DNA from: Allobacillus halotolerans
GTDB lineage: Bacteria > Bacillota > Bacilli > Bacillales > Alkalibacillaceae
Assembly (NCBI RefSeq): GCF_018967645.1
Contig: NZ_JAHLZF010000006.1
Coordinates: 1-64,000 of the forward strand
DNA: 64,000 nucleotides
Reading direction: 5' to 3'
Made by a program: the position numbers and the translations under genes. This document shows, one piece after another, positions 1 through 8,877 of the stretch. Each line of letters begins with the position of its first letter. Position 1 is the first letter of the stretch. The notes under the pieces were generated by a model. That model was not told where the DNA came from and ran no database searches. It saw nothing but the letters and a program-made list of their open reading frames with translations.

Positions 1-42
1 GTCGCCCTTATGCCCTTTGGGTAAAAGCGTTCACCGTAAGCG

Positions 43-75
43 AATCACCATAACAACAACGAACTTTAACAGAGC
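43..75. repeat. Terminal-repeat-like sequence at window edge
   Basis: This short stretch ends in AACGAACTTTAACAGAGC. It closely matches the right end of the MITE-like element at 10456-10791 (AACGGACTTTAACAAAGTC) and a third copy at 37836-37860. It stops 7 bases before the ftsZ stop codon. It is probably one end of an element whose other end lies outside the window. Identity as a mobile-element end is inferred from similarity alone. Confidence 0.4.
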
Positions 76-82
76 GATAAAT

Positions 83-1207
83 TTAGTCGCGGTTACGATT
101 ACGCAAGAATGTCGGAATATCCAACGTATCTTCTTCGTAGGCTGGTTGTTGTGCAGTTGGACGCTCAGGTTTACGCTGTGGCTGAGGAGCTGCTGATGGA
201 GCTGGACCTGTAGCTGGTCGCTGGGTGTGCGGTCTTTGCTCACTTGTTTGCGTACTTTCATCGAACCCTGTTGCGATAACTGTTACAACAATTTCATCTT
301 TTAAGTTTTCGTTGATTACGGAACCGAAAATGACGTTCACTTCTTGATCTGCTGCAGAAGTAACAATTTCAGCGGCTTCCTGTACTTCGAACAAGCTTAA
401 ATTGGTTCCACCGGAAATGTTCATTAAAATACCGTGTGCACCATCGATTGATGTTTCCAATAATGGAGATGAAATAGCTTTTTTCGCAGCTTCGCCAGCA
501 CGACTCTCTCCTGTTGCTATACCAATTCCCATCAATGCAGAACCTTTGTCTTGCATAATCGTTTTTACGTCTGCAAAATCCACATTGATCAATCCTGGTA
601 CAGCAATCAAGTCAGAGATGCCTTGGACACCCTGTCGAAGAACGTTATCGGCTTCCCGAAACGCTTCAAGCATCGGTGTGTTTTTATCTACGAGTTCAAG
701 TAACCGGTCATTTGGAATGACAATTAATGTGTCAACATTTTCTTTTAAGGAATCTACACCACTGCCTGCTTGGACAGAGCGTTTACGACCTTCGAATAAG
801 AATGGACGTGTCACGACGCCAACGGTCAAAGCACCTAATTCCTTTGAAATTTGTGCAATGACAGCAGCCGCTCCAGTACCTGTTCCGCCACCCATTCCAG
901 CAGTGACAAAAACCATATCTGCTCCTTGAAGAACTTCTTCAATAGCTTCTTTGCTTTCTTCAGCTGCCTTTTTACCAACTTCTGGATTCGCGCCTGCTCC
1001 AAGACCGCGGGTTAGTTTTTCACCAATCTGTAGTTTTGTTTCCGCTTTTGATAAATTCAAAGCTTGTGCATCTGTGTTAACGGCGATAAACTCGACACCT
1101 TGTACACCATTTTCTATCATACGATTAACAGCATTACTACCACCGCCACCGACACCGATGACTTTTATTGTGGCTAATTGATCATTATTTGATTCAAAGT
1201 CCAACAT
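83..1207 (-). CDS. ftsZ: Cell division protein FtsZ
   Basis: This is the tubulin-like GTPase that polymerises into the cytokinetic Z ring under the membrane and recruits the divisome. The protein has 374 aa, close to the usual Bacillus length. The glycine-rich nucleotide loop ([12 protein letters not shown]) is near residues 19-30 and the tubulin signature GGGTGTG is at about 106-112. The catalytic T7-loop region contains NVDFADV near residue 208. A variable Gln/Pro-rich linker of about 45 residues leads to the conserved C-terminal peptide DIPTFLRNR, which binds FtsA, SepF and EzrA. The ATG is preceded by GGGAGGAA. It is the last gene of the dcw cluster, 62 bases after ftsA and probably co-transcribed with it. 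Confidence 0.98.
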   Translation of the reverse strand: MLDFESNNDQLATIKVIGVGGGGSNAVNRMIENGVQGVEFIAVNTDAQALNLSKAETKLQIGEKLTRGLGAGANPEVGKKAAEESKEAIEEVLQGADMVFVTAGMGGGTGTGAAAVIAQISKELGALTVGVVTRPFLFEGRKRSVQAGSGVDSLKENVDTLIVIPNDRLLELVDKNTPMLEAFREADNVLRQGVQGISDLIAVPGLINVDFADVKTIMQDKGSALMGIGIATGESRAGEAAKKAISSPLLETSIDGAHGILMNISGGTNLSLFEVQEAAEIVTSAADQEVNVIFGSVINENLKDEIVVTVIATGFDESTQTSEQRPHTQRPATGPAPSAAPQPQRKPERPTAQQPAYEEDTLDIPTFLRNRNRD

Positions 1208-1269
1208 GATTCGTTCCTCCCATTCATTATCCCTTTTTACTTTTTCTGTATCGTAGGAGACGCTTTATC

Positions 1270-2562
1270 TTAATCAAAGAAATAATTTTGCAATTTTTTA
1301 AGAATCGGTTCTTTTTCTTCTTTTTTTGGCTTATTCTTTTGTTCTCGACGAGGTTTTTCTCGTTTTTCAATGGAAGGAACCGGCTCAGCTTGATTTAGAT
1401 TTCCAATACCTTCCTGAAAAACTTTACCTTGTATTTTCGCATTTCGATGAGCGAATTGCAAGGTTCCCAGACCTACAGTGAATTGTGGTTCACGAACACC
1501 TATGTAAGTAGGAATCGATGTTCTGACATTTGTCCGGAAAATGTCTCTGGCAAGATCCGTTACACCAGGCATATTCACGACGCCACCTGTCATCACATAC
1601 CCACCAGGTAATTCGAGCAAACCCATACGTCGGATTTCTTTTCTGACGAAATCAAAGATCTCGGCGAGTCGGGCTTCAATAATCTCCGTAATCAACACTT
1701 GATCGAATTCTTTTTTCTCATTACTTCCAATGGTTGTGACTGAGAACGTAACATCTTTTTGGGCTTCTGGAACATAAGCATGTCCATAGTCCTTTTTCAC
1801 GTTTTCAGCTTCTTCGGTTGTTGTTTTCAACCCGATGGATAAGTCCTTGGTTATATTGTCCCCACCTAGTGGAACGACCAAAGTATCAATCATCTGACCC
1901 TCCAAAAATACAGAGACAGTAGTACTGCCAGCTCCGATGTTCACAAGAGCTACACCTAGATTTTTCTCATCTTTTGAGAGGGCGACTTCACCTGCTGCTA
2001 AAGGTTGTAAACAAATATCTTCAACTTCCAAACCAGCTCGCTCTACACACTTCAGAATGTTATGTAGGTTCGTTTTTCCGCAAGTGACAAGAAGTCCATG
2101 CATTTCCAGACGAACACCAATCATTCCGCGTGGATCTTTGATTTCATCTTGGCCATCGACAACAAACTGTTGTGGATATACATCGACAATCTCTCTTTCT
2201 GGAGGAATAGAGATTACCTGGGATGCATCAATGACTCTTCGAATATCTTCATCGCCAATTTCTCTTGTCTCACTCGAAACAGCAACGACACCATGGCAGT
2301 TTTGCAATTGAACATGGCTTCCATTTATCGACACGATTACATTTTTTATTTCCATATCAATCATTCGTTCAGCTTGTTCAACGGCATTTTGAATGGAGTG
2401 GACAGTTTGGTCAATATCAACAATTGCTCCTTTTTTCATACCATTGGACTCGGCTGTACCTACGCCAATGACATTTAAACCGTCGTTGGTTACTTCACCA
2501 ATGATTACTTTTACTTTTGATGTACCAATATCTAGACTAACTAATACATTACTGCGATTCAT
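1270..2562 (-). CDS. ftsA: Cell division protein FtsA
   Basis: FtsA is the actin-like ATPase that tethers FtsZ to the membrane and signals to the septal synthases. The protein has 430 aa. The N-terminal phosphate-1 motif DIGTSKVKV is at residues 11-19, the SHS2/1C domain follows at roughly 80-170, and GGVVNMPG near residue 335 belongs to the second actin half. A strongly basic linker rich in Lys, Arg and Glu leads to a C-terminal amphipathic helix (ILKKLQNYFF), the expected membrane anchor. The start is set by GGAGGTG 6 bases upstream. Unlike B. subtilis, no ylxW, ylxX or sbp lies between divIB and ftsA; the 156-bp gap holds no gene but may hold the ftsAZ promoter. Confidence 0.97.
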   Translation of the reverse strand: MNRSNVLVSLDIGTSKVKVIIGEVTNDGLNVIGVGTAESNGMKKGAIVDIDQTVHSIQNAVEQAERMIDMEIKNVIVSINGSHVQLQNCHGVVAVSSETREIGDEDIRRVIDASQVISIPPEREIVDVYPQQFVVDGQDEIKDPRGMIGVRLEMHGLLVTCGKTNLHNILKCVERAGLEVEDICLQPLAAGEVALSKDEKNLGVALVNIGAGSTTVSVFLEGQMIDTLVVPLGGDNITKDLSIGLKTTTEEAENVKKDYGHAYVPEAQKDVTFSVTTIGSNEKKEFDQVLITEIIEARLAEIFDFVRKEIRRMGLLELPGGYVMTGGVVNMPGVTDLARDIFRTNVRTSIPTYIGVREPQFTVGLGTLQFAHRNAKIQGKVFQEGIGNLNQAEPVPSIEKREKPRREQKNKPKKEEKEPILKKLQNYFFD

Positions 2563-2718
2563 GCCTGCACCTCCATGTAAGGCTCATCCGTCATTATTCA
2601 AATTTGCTTTGCAAAACAAATATAATTCATTTACTTCTTCCATACTAATTCGATTGATTTCTTTAAATCCCTGCAAATTCAACAAAATTCCACATCTATA
2701 GAATGAAGAGGTATTCCT

Positions 2719-3513
2719 TTATTGATCAGATTCCGTTTGATTTTCTGGTGTGATTGCTTCACCCTCACTCGAATATGGTTGAAAATAAGCACCGACATCG
2801 ATATGAATGACACCTTCCTGATTCGGTTGGATTTGTGAGGCAATCGAAGGATAAAGCTTTATTTTTGTTGAAAAATCACGGATCGAGGCAATGACTTCAT
2901 GACCATCCGCTGTATAGACTAAAATTTTGTAGTTGTTGATCTCGTTAGGGATCCAGTAAATTTCTGACAATAGTTGATTAATAGATTCAGGTAATTTTTT
3001 AAGTTGTTCTGTTAATAATGTTAACATTTCTGGGCGTTCAAAGTCATGTAATAACGGCGCGTCACCTAGCGGTTGGTCTAATTGCTGGTCCTTCAGCATG
3101 GTTCCGTCTTCCAAAATAGGATAATAATAATCACCTTCACGTATATAGGCCACTCGTGCCAGTTCACTAATGGTGATGTCATAACCGTTATACCACTTTC
3201 GGTCGATTTCTACACTGCTAATTTCTGGATGCTGTAAAATTTGATCTTTTGCCTGCTCCAATTCAACTCCCCAGTAATTCTCATCCATCGAAATCTCACT
3301 CATAGCAATGATTTCAGATTCTTCGACGCGATGATTGCCTTTTACATCTATGCTTTTTACATAACTCAAAGGGGATTGAATATAAACAATCACTAAAACC
3401 AACAACAGAATCATGGTTAAATACATGACAAAACGTCGGTTTGCTTTTCGTTTTCTCGCTTTTTTTAGTTGCGGAATTCGATCTTCAATTGAAACAATTT
3501 TTTTATCAGTCAT
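2719..3513 (-). CDS. divIB: Cell division protein DivIB (FtsQ)
   Basis: This bitopic divisome protein forms a complex with FtsL and DivIC at the septum. The 264-aa product has a basic cytosolic N-terminus (KKARKRKANRR near 17-27) and one transmembrane helix at about 28-46. The POTRA domain begins around YVKSIDVKGNHRV (51-63), followed by the beta domain. The C-terminal tail is acidic and Gln-rich. The ATG is preceded by AGGAGA at 8 bases. In the standard order it follows murG-murB; here its upstream neighbour is spoVE across a 440-bp gap filled by a structured repeat. Confidence 0.95.
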   Translation of the reverse strand: MTDKKIVSIEDRIPQLKKARKRKANRRFVMYLTMILLLVLVIVYIQSPLSYVKSIDVKGNHRVEESEIIAMSEISMDENYWGVELEQAKDQILQHPEISSVEIDRKWYNGYDITISELARVAYIREGDYYYPILEDGTMLKDQQLDQPLGDAPLLHDFERPEMLTLLTEQLKKLPESINQLLSEIYWIPNEINNYKILVYTADGHEVIASIRDFSTKIKLYPSIASQIQPNQEGVIHIDVGAYFQPYSSEGEAITPENQTESDQ

Positions 3514-3694
3514 GAAATGCTTCTCCTAAACAGTACATTTCAAATTTATTATTCTTTCATTATAGCATAGTTTGATTGACTTAAAATATGGTTTTTTGCT
3601 CAATTTTTATCCAATCTTTGAGGGATAAGTTTACTGTTTTATAACAATTGACAATTTGACGATTTGCGAGCATTAAAATCTGGACATAAAAACG

Positions 3695-3932
3695 AGGCTG
3701 GGACAAATCAAAGTTTTACATTCAGAAACACGAATAACAATCTAACTTAGCGTAGGAAATATACGGAGACTTCTGCGGGAGCAAAAGCCTAGGTGAGACC
3801 CCGCAGTGCGAAGCACGAGGAGGCTCAACAGCTGCCCGCGAAAAGCGCAGTATATTTCCGAAGCGGTTATTTCCGCCACGCTAAATTAGAATGTTCGTAT
3901 CTGAGTCAACTTTAAAGATTTTGTCCCAGCCT
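3695..3932. repeat. Structured interspersed repeat of Bacillaceae type
   Basis: This noncoding element is closed by a 13-bp inverted repeat, AGGCTGGGACAAA at 3695-3707 and its complement at 3920-3932. A second, inner pair of arms (around TTAGCGTAGGAAATATAC and GTATATTTCCG...CCACGCTAA) brackets a GC-rich core with the phrases CTGCGGGAGCAAAAGC, GACCCCGCAG and GAGGAGGCTC. From memory, this kind of core recurs between genes in many Bacillaceae genomes; its function is unknown. It occupies the spoVE-divIB gap where murG and murB lie in B. subtilis. The outer stem followed by TTATT could also work as a terminator. Confidence 0.7.
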
Positions 3933-3953
3933 TATTCAAACGACAATATCAAA

Positions 3954-5069
3954 TCAACGAACGGGGAATTTAGCATATTTACTAATATTCAATAAAATAC
4001 CTAAAGCAAATAATGTGATGGTCAATGAAGATCCCCCGTAACTTAACAATGGTAAAGTGATTCCGGTAACTGGAATCAATCCGATGACGACGCTAATATT
4101 GATCATCACCTGTATCGCTATCATCGTTGTGACACCAAAGGCAAGTAACGAGCCAGATATGTCCTCTGTATGTAAAGATATCAGCACACCACGCCAGATA
4201 ATCACAAAGAATAGAAAGAGGATAAAGGTTGACCCAATCAATCCTAACTCTTCAGCGATAATTGCAAAAATAAAGTCGTTTTGCGGTTCTGGTAAATAAA
4301 AATACTTCTGCATCGAGTTACCGAACCCAAGCCCCATTAATCCTCCAGGTCCTACGGCATATAATGACTGAATGATTTGGAAACCATCGCCTAACGGGTC
4401 TTCCCATGGATTCAAAAATGCATGAATACGACTCATCCGATAAGGCGCAGAAGCGATTAATCCGATGAAACCCGCAATGCCAGCACCTCCCAAAATCGCA
4501 AAGTGCTTTATTTTAGCTCCGGAAATAAAAATCATGAAAATCCCGGTACAAATGAAAACGAGACCTGTTCCTAAATCAGGTTGCAACATCATTAAGCCAA
4601 AAGGGACCACAATGAACAATAAAATCGGCAGAAATCCTTTTGTAAAATGTTTTAATTTCTTTTGGACTTTAGGAAGTAACGATGCATACAGAATAATCAG
4701 GCCAATTTTCATAAATTCACTCGGTTGAATGCTGAATGCACCTACGCCGATCCAACTTTGCGCTCCACCGCGCACAAGACCTACTCCAGGAATCAACACA
4801 GCAATCAATAAAAGTAAACAAAGCAAATAAATCCACAAAGAAAATCGTAACCAATGATGATAAGATACTTTCATCGTAAACCAAATCGCAAACAAACCAA
4901 ATCCAATGAATAAAATCTGCCTTTTTAAATAAAAAAATTCATCATTGAATTGATAACCCGCCCAAATGGAAGAAGAGCTGTAAACCATAACTGCACCCAC
5001 AAACAGAAGGATCAGAATAGCCGTCATCAAAACGAGATCAATCGATTTTTCTGTATGATTTTTACCCAT
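3954..5069 (-). CDS. spoVE: SEDS-family protein SpoVE (FtsW/RodA-like)
   Basis: SEDS proteins are lipid II polymerases that work with a class B PBP. SpoVE with SpoVD builds the spore cortex; FtsW with PBP2B builds the septum. The product has about 371 aa and roughly ten transmembrane helices. Family motifs include IGVGAFSIQPSEFMK, QPDLGTG, NPWEDPLGDGFQIIQS, LPEPQNDFIFAIIAEELG and LPLLSYGGSS. The wording is closest to SpoVE as I recall it, and the gene follows murD as spoVE does in B. subtilis. I chose the second ATG (MGKNH) because AAGGGG is 9 bases before it and abuts the earlier ATG at 5078. ftsW is not next to pycA in this window, so a vegetative role here cannot be excluded. Confidence 0.9.
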   Translation of the reverse strand: MGKNHTEKSIDLVLMTAILILLFVGAVMVYSSSSIWAGYQFNDEFFYLKRQILFIGFGLFAIWFTMKVSYHHWLRFSLWIYLLCLLLLIAVLIPGVGLVRGGAQSWIGVGAFSIQPSEFMKIGLIILYASLLPKVQKKLKHFTKGFLPILLFIVVPFGLMMLQPDLGTGLVFICTGIFMIFISGAKIKHFAILGGAGIAGFIGLIASAPYRMSRIHAFLNPWEDPLGDGFQIIQSLYAVGPGGLMGLGFGNSMQKYFYLPEPQNDFIFAIIAEELGLIGSTFILFLFFVIIWRGVLISLHTEDISGSLLAFGVTTMIAIQVMINISVVIGLIPVTGITLPLLSYGGSSLTITLFALGILLNISKYAKFPVR

Positions 5070-5161
5070 AAAAAACATCCCCTTACTTCGTCATTCGGAA
5101 GTCAGGGGCTCAATGAGTCCGGTAAGAAACAAAAGACATATACTACCTTGTCCAAAGCCCC

Positions 5162-6514
5162 CTACTTAAGTTTATGCACAGTTTCAATGAACATGTCACC
5201 GCGTGCTTCAAATGATGGGAATTGGTCCCAACTGGCACAGGCTGGGGAAAGTAGAAGGATGTCACCGGGTTCACTCAATTCATATGCTTTTTTTGTAGCT
5301 TCCATTAAGCTATCTGTAATGGTTATATGATTAAATCCTTTTCTTTTTCCTGCTTCGTACAGTTTGTCTTTGGACTCGCCATAAACAACGCAATTCGTAA
5401 CATTTGTAAATGAATCGAATAACTCATCAAATTCACCACCACGGTCCAAGCCTCCTGCAATTAGCACTACCGGTTGTTTAAATGAGCGGACAGCTTTTGA
5501 CGTAGCTTGTATATTCGTCGCTTTCGAATCATTATAAAACAACCGATCATTTATCCGATCTACAAATTGCAGACGATGCTTAACGCCCGTGAATGTCCGT
5601 AATTTCTCAATGATCAACTCATCTGGTATGTGAAATGATTTGGCGATTGCAATGCTTGCTAAAATGTTTTCGAGATTGTGGTCTCCTGGTAGACCGACCT
5701 CGTGCTTGCTCATCAAATTGTTTCCACGATATTGGATTTGATCATCTTCTGTTACTATAATGTCGTTTTCGGAATCATTACTAACGGAAAAATAGAAACG
5801 CTCTCCATCTCCAGGGATATGCTGTTCGGAAATCAAAGAATCAAGCCGATTCAAAATAGCAACATCAGAGTCCGTTTGGTTTTGAAATAACTTTAATTTC
5901 GAACCGATATAATCATCCATGGAATGGTGATAGTCTAAGTGAGCTTCTGTCAAATTCAGCAAGATTGCATAGTTAGGTTTGAACGTTTTCGTACCTTTTA
6001 ATTGAAATGATGACAACTCCATCACAACAGGCTGGCCTCTTTGTTGCTTTCGCAATACTTCGGATGCAACACTACCAATATTTCCTGCAATGAGTGGATC
6101 GAGCCCGCCTGCCTGAAGTAATTCATAAATCAATGTCGTAGTCGTTGTTTTTCCATTCGAACCGGTAATTGCAATTAGCGGGCCATCCACCAATAAATAC
6201 GACAATTCAACTTCAGTGATCACAGGAATCTTTCTCTCGGAAGCTTCTTGAATAATTGGATTATCATAAGGTATTCCTGGATTTTTAACGACAAGATCGA
6301 TATCATCCAACACAGTCAGTGGATGTTCGCCAGTTATCACGTCACAACCCAATTCAGTGAATCGCTTTGCCGTTTCATTTTCATCCAACGGAAGTTGATC
6401 GTTGATTCTAAAGTCAATGCCAGAATCATATAATAACTGTGCAGCTGCTTCACCACTTTTGGCCAAGCCTAAGACCAAAACTTTACTATATGGGAAGTTC
6501 GTCAATGTTTTCAT
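5162..6514 (-). CDS. murD: UDP-N-acetylmuramoyl-L-alanine--D-glutamate ligase
   Basis: MurD adds D-glutamate to UDP-MurNAc-L-Ala in the cytoplasm, the second amino-acid step of peptidoglycan precursor synthesis. The 450-aa protein has the N-terminal UDP-binding Rossmann-like domain (VLVLGLAKSG at 12-21). The Mur ligase ATP loop TGSNGKTTT is at 118-126. A conserved NDSKATN motif lies near residue 328, followed by the C-terminal ligase domain (LIAGGLDRGGEFDEL). The start codon overlaps the mraY stop by one base (TGATG), a sign of translational coupling. Confidence 0.97.
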   Translation of the reverse strand: MKTLTNFPYSKVLVLGLAKSGEAAAQLLYDSGIDFRINDQLPLDENETAKRFTELGCDVITGEHPLTVLDDIDLVVKNPGIPYDNPIIQEASERKIPVITEVELSYLLVDGPLIAITGSNGKTTTTTLIYELLQAGGLDPLIAGNIGSVASEVLRKQQRGQPVVMELSSFQLKGTKTFKPNYAILLNLTEAHLDYHHSMDDYIGSKLKLFQNQTDSDVAILNRLDSLISEQHIPGDGERFYFSVSNDSENDIIVTEDDQIQYRGNNLMSKHEVGLPGDHNLENILASIAIAKSFHIPDELIIEKLRTFTGVKHRLQFVDRINDRLFYNDSKATNIQATSKAVRSFKQPVVLIAGGLDRGGEFDELFDSFTNVTNCVVYGESKDKLYEAGKRKGFNHITITDSLMEATKKAYELSEPGDILLLSPACASWDQFPSFEARGDMFIETVHKLK

Positions 6515-7497
6515 CAGATCCCCACCTCAATAAGTATACCTAGCGCCGCGCATAAAATACCGACAAGCCAAAAACTTGTAACAACCTTCCATTCTGACCA
6601 ACCAATCAATTCATAGTGATGATGTAGTGGACTCATTTTAAACACACGTTTGCCAGTTGTTTTAAAAGAGATCACTTGAATAATGACAGAAAGCGTCTCG
6701 ATGACGAATACGCCACCAATCAAAACGAGCAAGATTTCAAGTTTCATTAAGATGGCAACCATGGCTAATGAAGCTCCGAATGCTAATGATCCCGTATCTC
6801 CCATAAAAACCTTTGCTGGATGGCTGTTGAAAACTAAGAATCCGAGTAATGCACCAACAACAGCTAGAGTGAAAATGATCAAATCAGGTGGCATTTGATG
6901 ATACCAACCGATAACAGCAAAGGCCGCGAATGCTACAGAGGCAGTCCCTGCAACAAGTCCATCCAATCCATCGGTTAAGTTCACGGCATTAGATGCTCCT
7001 ACAAGCATTAACAATAAAAACACGGCATAAAACCAACCGAAATCAATTGATAACGCTGTACCTGGTAAAGCAACTTCCGTGTTATATCCTTGCCGGTCAA
7101 GAATGATAAATACAATTATGGCAATGATTATTTGACCGAGCATTTTTTGTTTCGAGGTTAGTCCTAGATTTCTTTTATTCTTAATTTTAATGAAATCATC
7201 CAAAAACCCAATTAATCCATACCCAAGTAAAACAAAAAGCAAGATGAACGTTGAACTTGTGAACTCGCTCATTCCATCCTTCACAATCATGATCAAGGTT
7301 GTCAAAACAATCGATACGATGATCATGACGCCTCCCATCGTCGGAGTACCTGATTTAGCTTGGTGGGATTTTGGACCTTCTTCCCGTATACTTTGGCCGA
7401 ATTTTAATCGACGCAAAAAAGGGATGATAATCGGTGATAGCAAAACCGTAATTAAAAATGATATCGCGATTGTTAAGATAATTGTTAGTACACTCAC
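6514..7497 (-). CDS. mraY: Phospho-MurNAc-pentapeptide transferase MraY
   Basis: MraY transfers phospho-MurNAc-pentapeptide to undecaprenyl phosphate in the membrane and forms lipid I. The 327-aa protein has about ten transmembrane helices. Diagnostic motifs are [16 protein letters not shown] near 41-56, the Mg-binding LDDFIKI near 98-104, NLTDGLDGL, and [11 protein letters not shown] near the C-terminus. The likely start is GTG, with AGAAGGGG upstream. It lies between murF (32 bases upstream) and murD (one-base overlap). In B. subtilis it directly follows murE; here murF is inserted between them. Confidence 0.97.
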   Translation of the reverse strand: MSVLTIILTIAISFLITVLLSPIIIPFLRRLKFGQSIREEGPKSHQAKSGTPTMGGVMIIVSIVLTTLIMIVKDGMSEFTSSTFILLFVLLGYGLIGFLDDFIKIKNKRNLGLTSKQKMLGQIIIAIIVFIILDRQGYNTEVALPGTALSIDFGWFYAVFLLLMLVGASNAVNLTDGLDGLVAGTASVAFAAFAVIGWYHQMPPDLIIFTLAVVGALLGFLVFNSHPAKVFMGDTGSLAFGASLAMVAILMKLEILLVLIGGVFVIETLSVIIQVISFKTTGKRVFKMSPLHHHYELIGWSEWKVVTSFWLVGILCAALGILIEVGI

Positions 7498-7529
7498 AGC
7501 ATTTTTCCCCTTCTATTGATGCGTTTTTC

Positions 7530-8876
7530 TTATTGTAGTGCTTCAATTATTTCTTCTAGTTTCATTGACCTCGAGCCTTTCAATAGTACGACTGTATTTT
7601 CATCGAGCTCTGAGGTCAATTCTTCGATTAATGCTTGCTTAGACGTAAAATGTTTTTGCTTTCCTGAAAATGTTTCAGGTAATCCTTCCAAAATAAATCG
7701 GCTGCTCGTCCCAAATGTAAAAATAGCATCAAACTGATCATCAATCGATTGTCCAACCTTATTATGCGCCTGTTCTGTAAAGTCACCCAATTCCAGAATA
7801 TCCGCGAGTACGGCAACCTTACGTTGGTAGTTCATTTGCTTGACGACATCAATCGATGCAACCATTGATGTGGCTGAAGCGTTATACGCATCATTAATCA
7901 CTAATGCGCCTTGCTTTGTTTCTATTTTTTCAAAACGCATTCCAGGCATAACGACAGATTCCAATTGATTGATTGCTTGGTCAGTTGGAACCCCCATTAA
8001 TTCAGCTAGCGCGATTGCAAAAGCCGCATTCAACGCTTGATGTTGCCCCAATAATGGTAACGTAAACGTTGTCTGATTGATCGTCACACTGGATGCTTCC
8101 TGAAGTTGCTCATACGCTTCGACGCGATAATCATTTTCAGCAGTGAATCCACAACGAATTTTATTCGGGTAGGCATTCGTTGTTAACAATGGTTCATCAC
8201 CATCAATGATTAACTGTCCTTGTTTTCGTAAGCCTGCCGTTATCTCTAATTTGGCTTTTGCGATTCCTTCACGACTTCCTAGAAATTCAATATGTGATTC
8301 ACCAATGTTCGTAATGACTGCATGATCAGGTTGTCCAATGGAAGACAATAACTCAATCTCACCGAATGCACTCATTCCCATTTCTGCAACTAATACTTCG
8401 ACATCCCTTTCCATCCGTAAAATCGTTAAGGGAAGTCCAATGTGATTGTTTAAATTTCCTTCTGTTTTCGCTGTTTTATATGTGGCACTTAAACAAGCTG
8501 CAATCAGTTCCTTTGTCGTTGTTTTTCCGTTTGATCCTGTGACACCGATTACGGTTGGATCGAGCGCTTGACGATATGCTTTCGCTAATTCTTGTAATGC
8601 TTTCAACGTATCGTCTACATAAATCAGCGGAAAATTTTTCGGTATGCCTTCTGGTTGTTCCGAACGTGACCATAAAGCAGCCACCGCCCCACGCTCAATT
8701 GCTCCGGAAATGAAGTCATGTGCGTCAAATCTTTCTCCGACAATCGGGATGAAAAGTCCATTTTCTACTGATTGACGACTATCTGTATAAATGTGATGAA
8801 TTGATATATTCTTCTGTTGCTCTGTTAGTCGGTGATCAAATAGCTCAGCGACGAATTGTAATGTGAATTTTTCCAT
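7530..8876 (-). CDS. murF: UDP-MurNAc-tripeptide--D-Ala-D-Ala ligase MurF
   Basis: MurF adds D-Ala-D-Ala to UDP-MurNAc-tripeptide in the last cytoplasmic ligase step. The 448-aa protein has the MurF/MurE N-terminal domain (IYTDSRQ near 29-35). The ATP loop GVTGSNGKTTTKE is at 111-123, AEMGMSAFGEIELL follows in the central domain, and the C-terminal ligase domain contains NDAYNASATSM. I chose the ATG at 8876 because GAGGAG lies 7 bases upstream, inside the end of murE; the open frame continues 9 codons further up without a ribosome site. B. subtilis keeps murF next to ddl, not in the dcw cluster. Confidence 0.96.
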   Translation of the reverse strand: MEKFTLQFVAELFDHRLTEQQKNISIHHIYTDSRQSVENGLFIPIVGERFDAHDFISGAIERGAVAALWSRSEQPEGIPKNFPLIYVDDTLKALQELAKAYRQALDPTVIGVTGSNGKTTTKELIAACLSATYKTAKTEGNLNNHIGLPLTILRMERDVEVLVAEMGMSAFGEIELLSSIGQPDHAVITNIGESHIEFLGSREGIAKAKLEITAGLRKQGQLIIDGDEPLLTTNAYPNKIRCGFTAENDYRVEAYEQLQEASSVTINQTTFTLPLLGQHQALNAAFAIALAELMGVPTDQAINQLESVVMPGMRFEKIETKQGALVINDAYNASATSMVASIDVVKQMNYQRKVAVLADILELGDFTEQAHNKVGQSIDDQFDAIFTFGTSSRFILEGLPETFSGKQKHFTSKQALIEELTSELDENTVVLLKGSRSMKLEEIIEALQ

Positions 8877-8877
8877 T

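Noticed and set aside
951-1181. Antisense open frames in ftsZ, ctaD, mraY and other conserved genes
   Set aside because: They are shadows of strong coding regions with no ribosome sites or recognisable products.
2563-2718. Possible remnant of ylxW, ylxX or sbp between divIB and ftsA
   Set aside because: The 156-bp gap is too short and no frame resembles these proteins.
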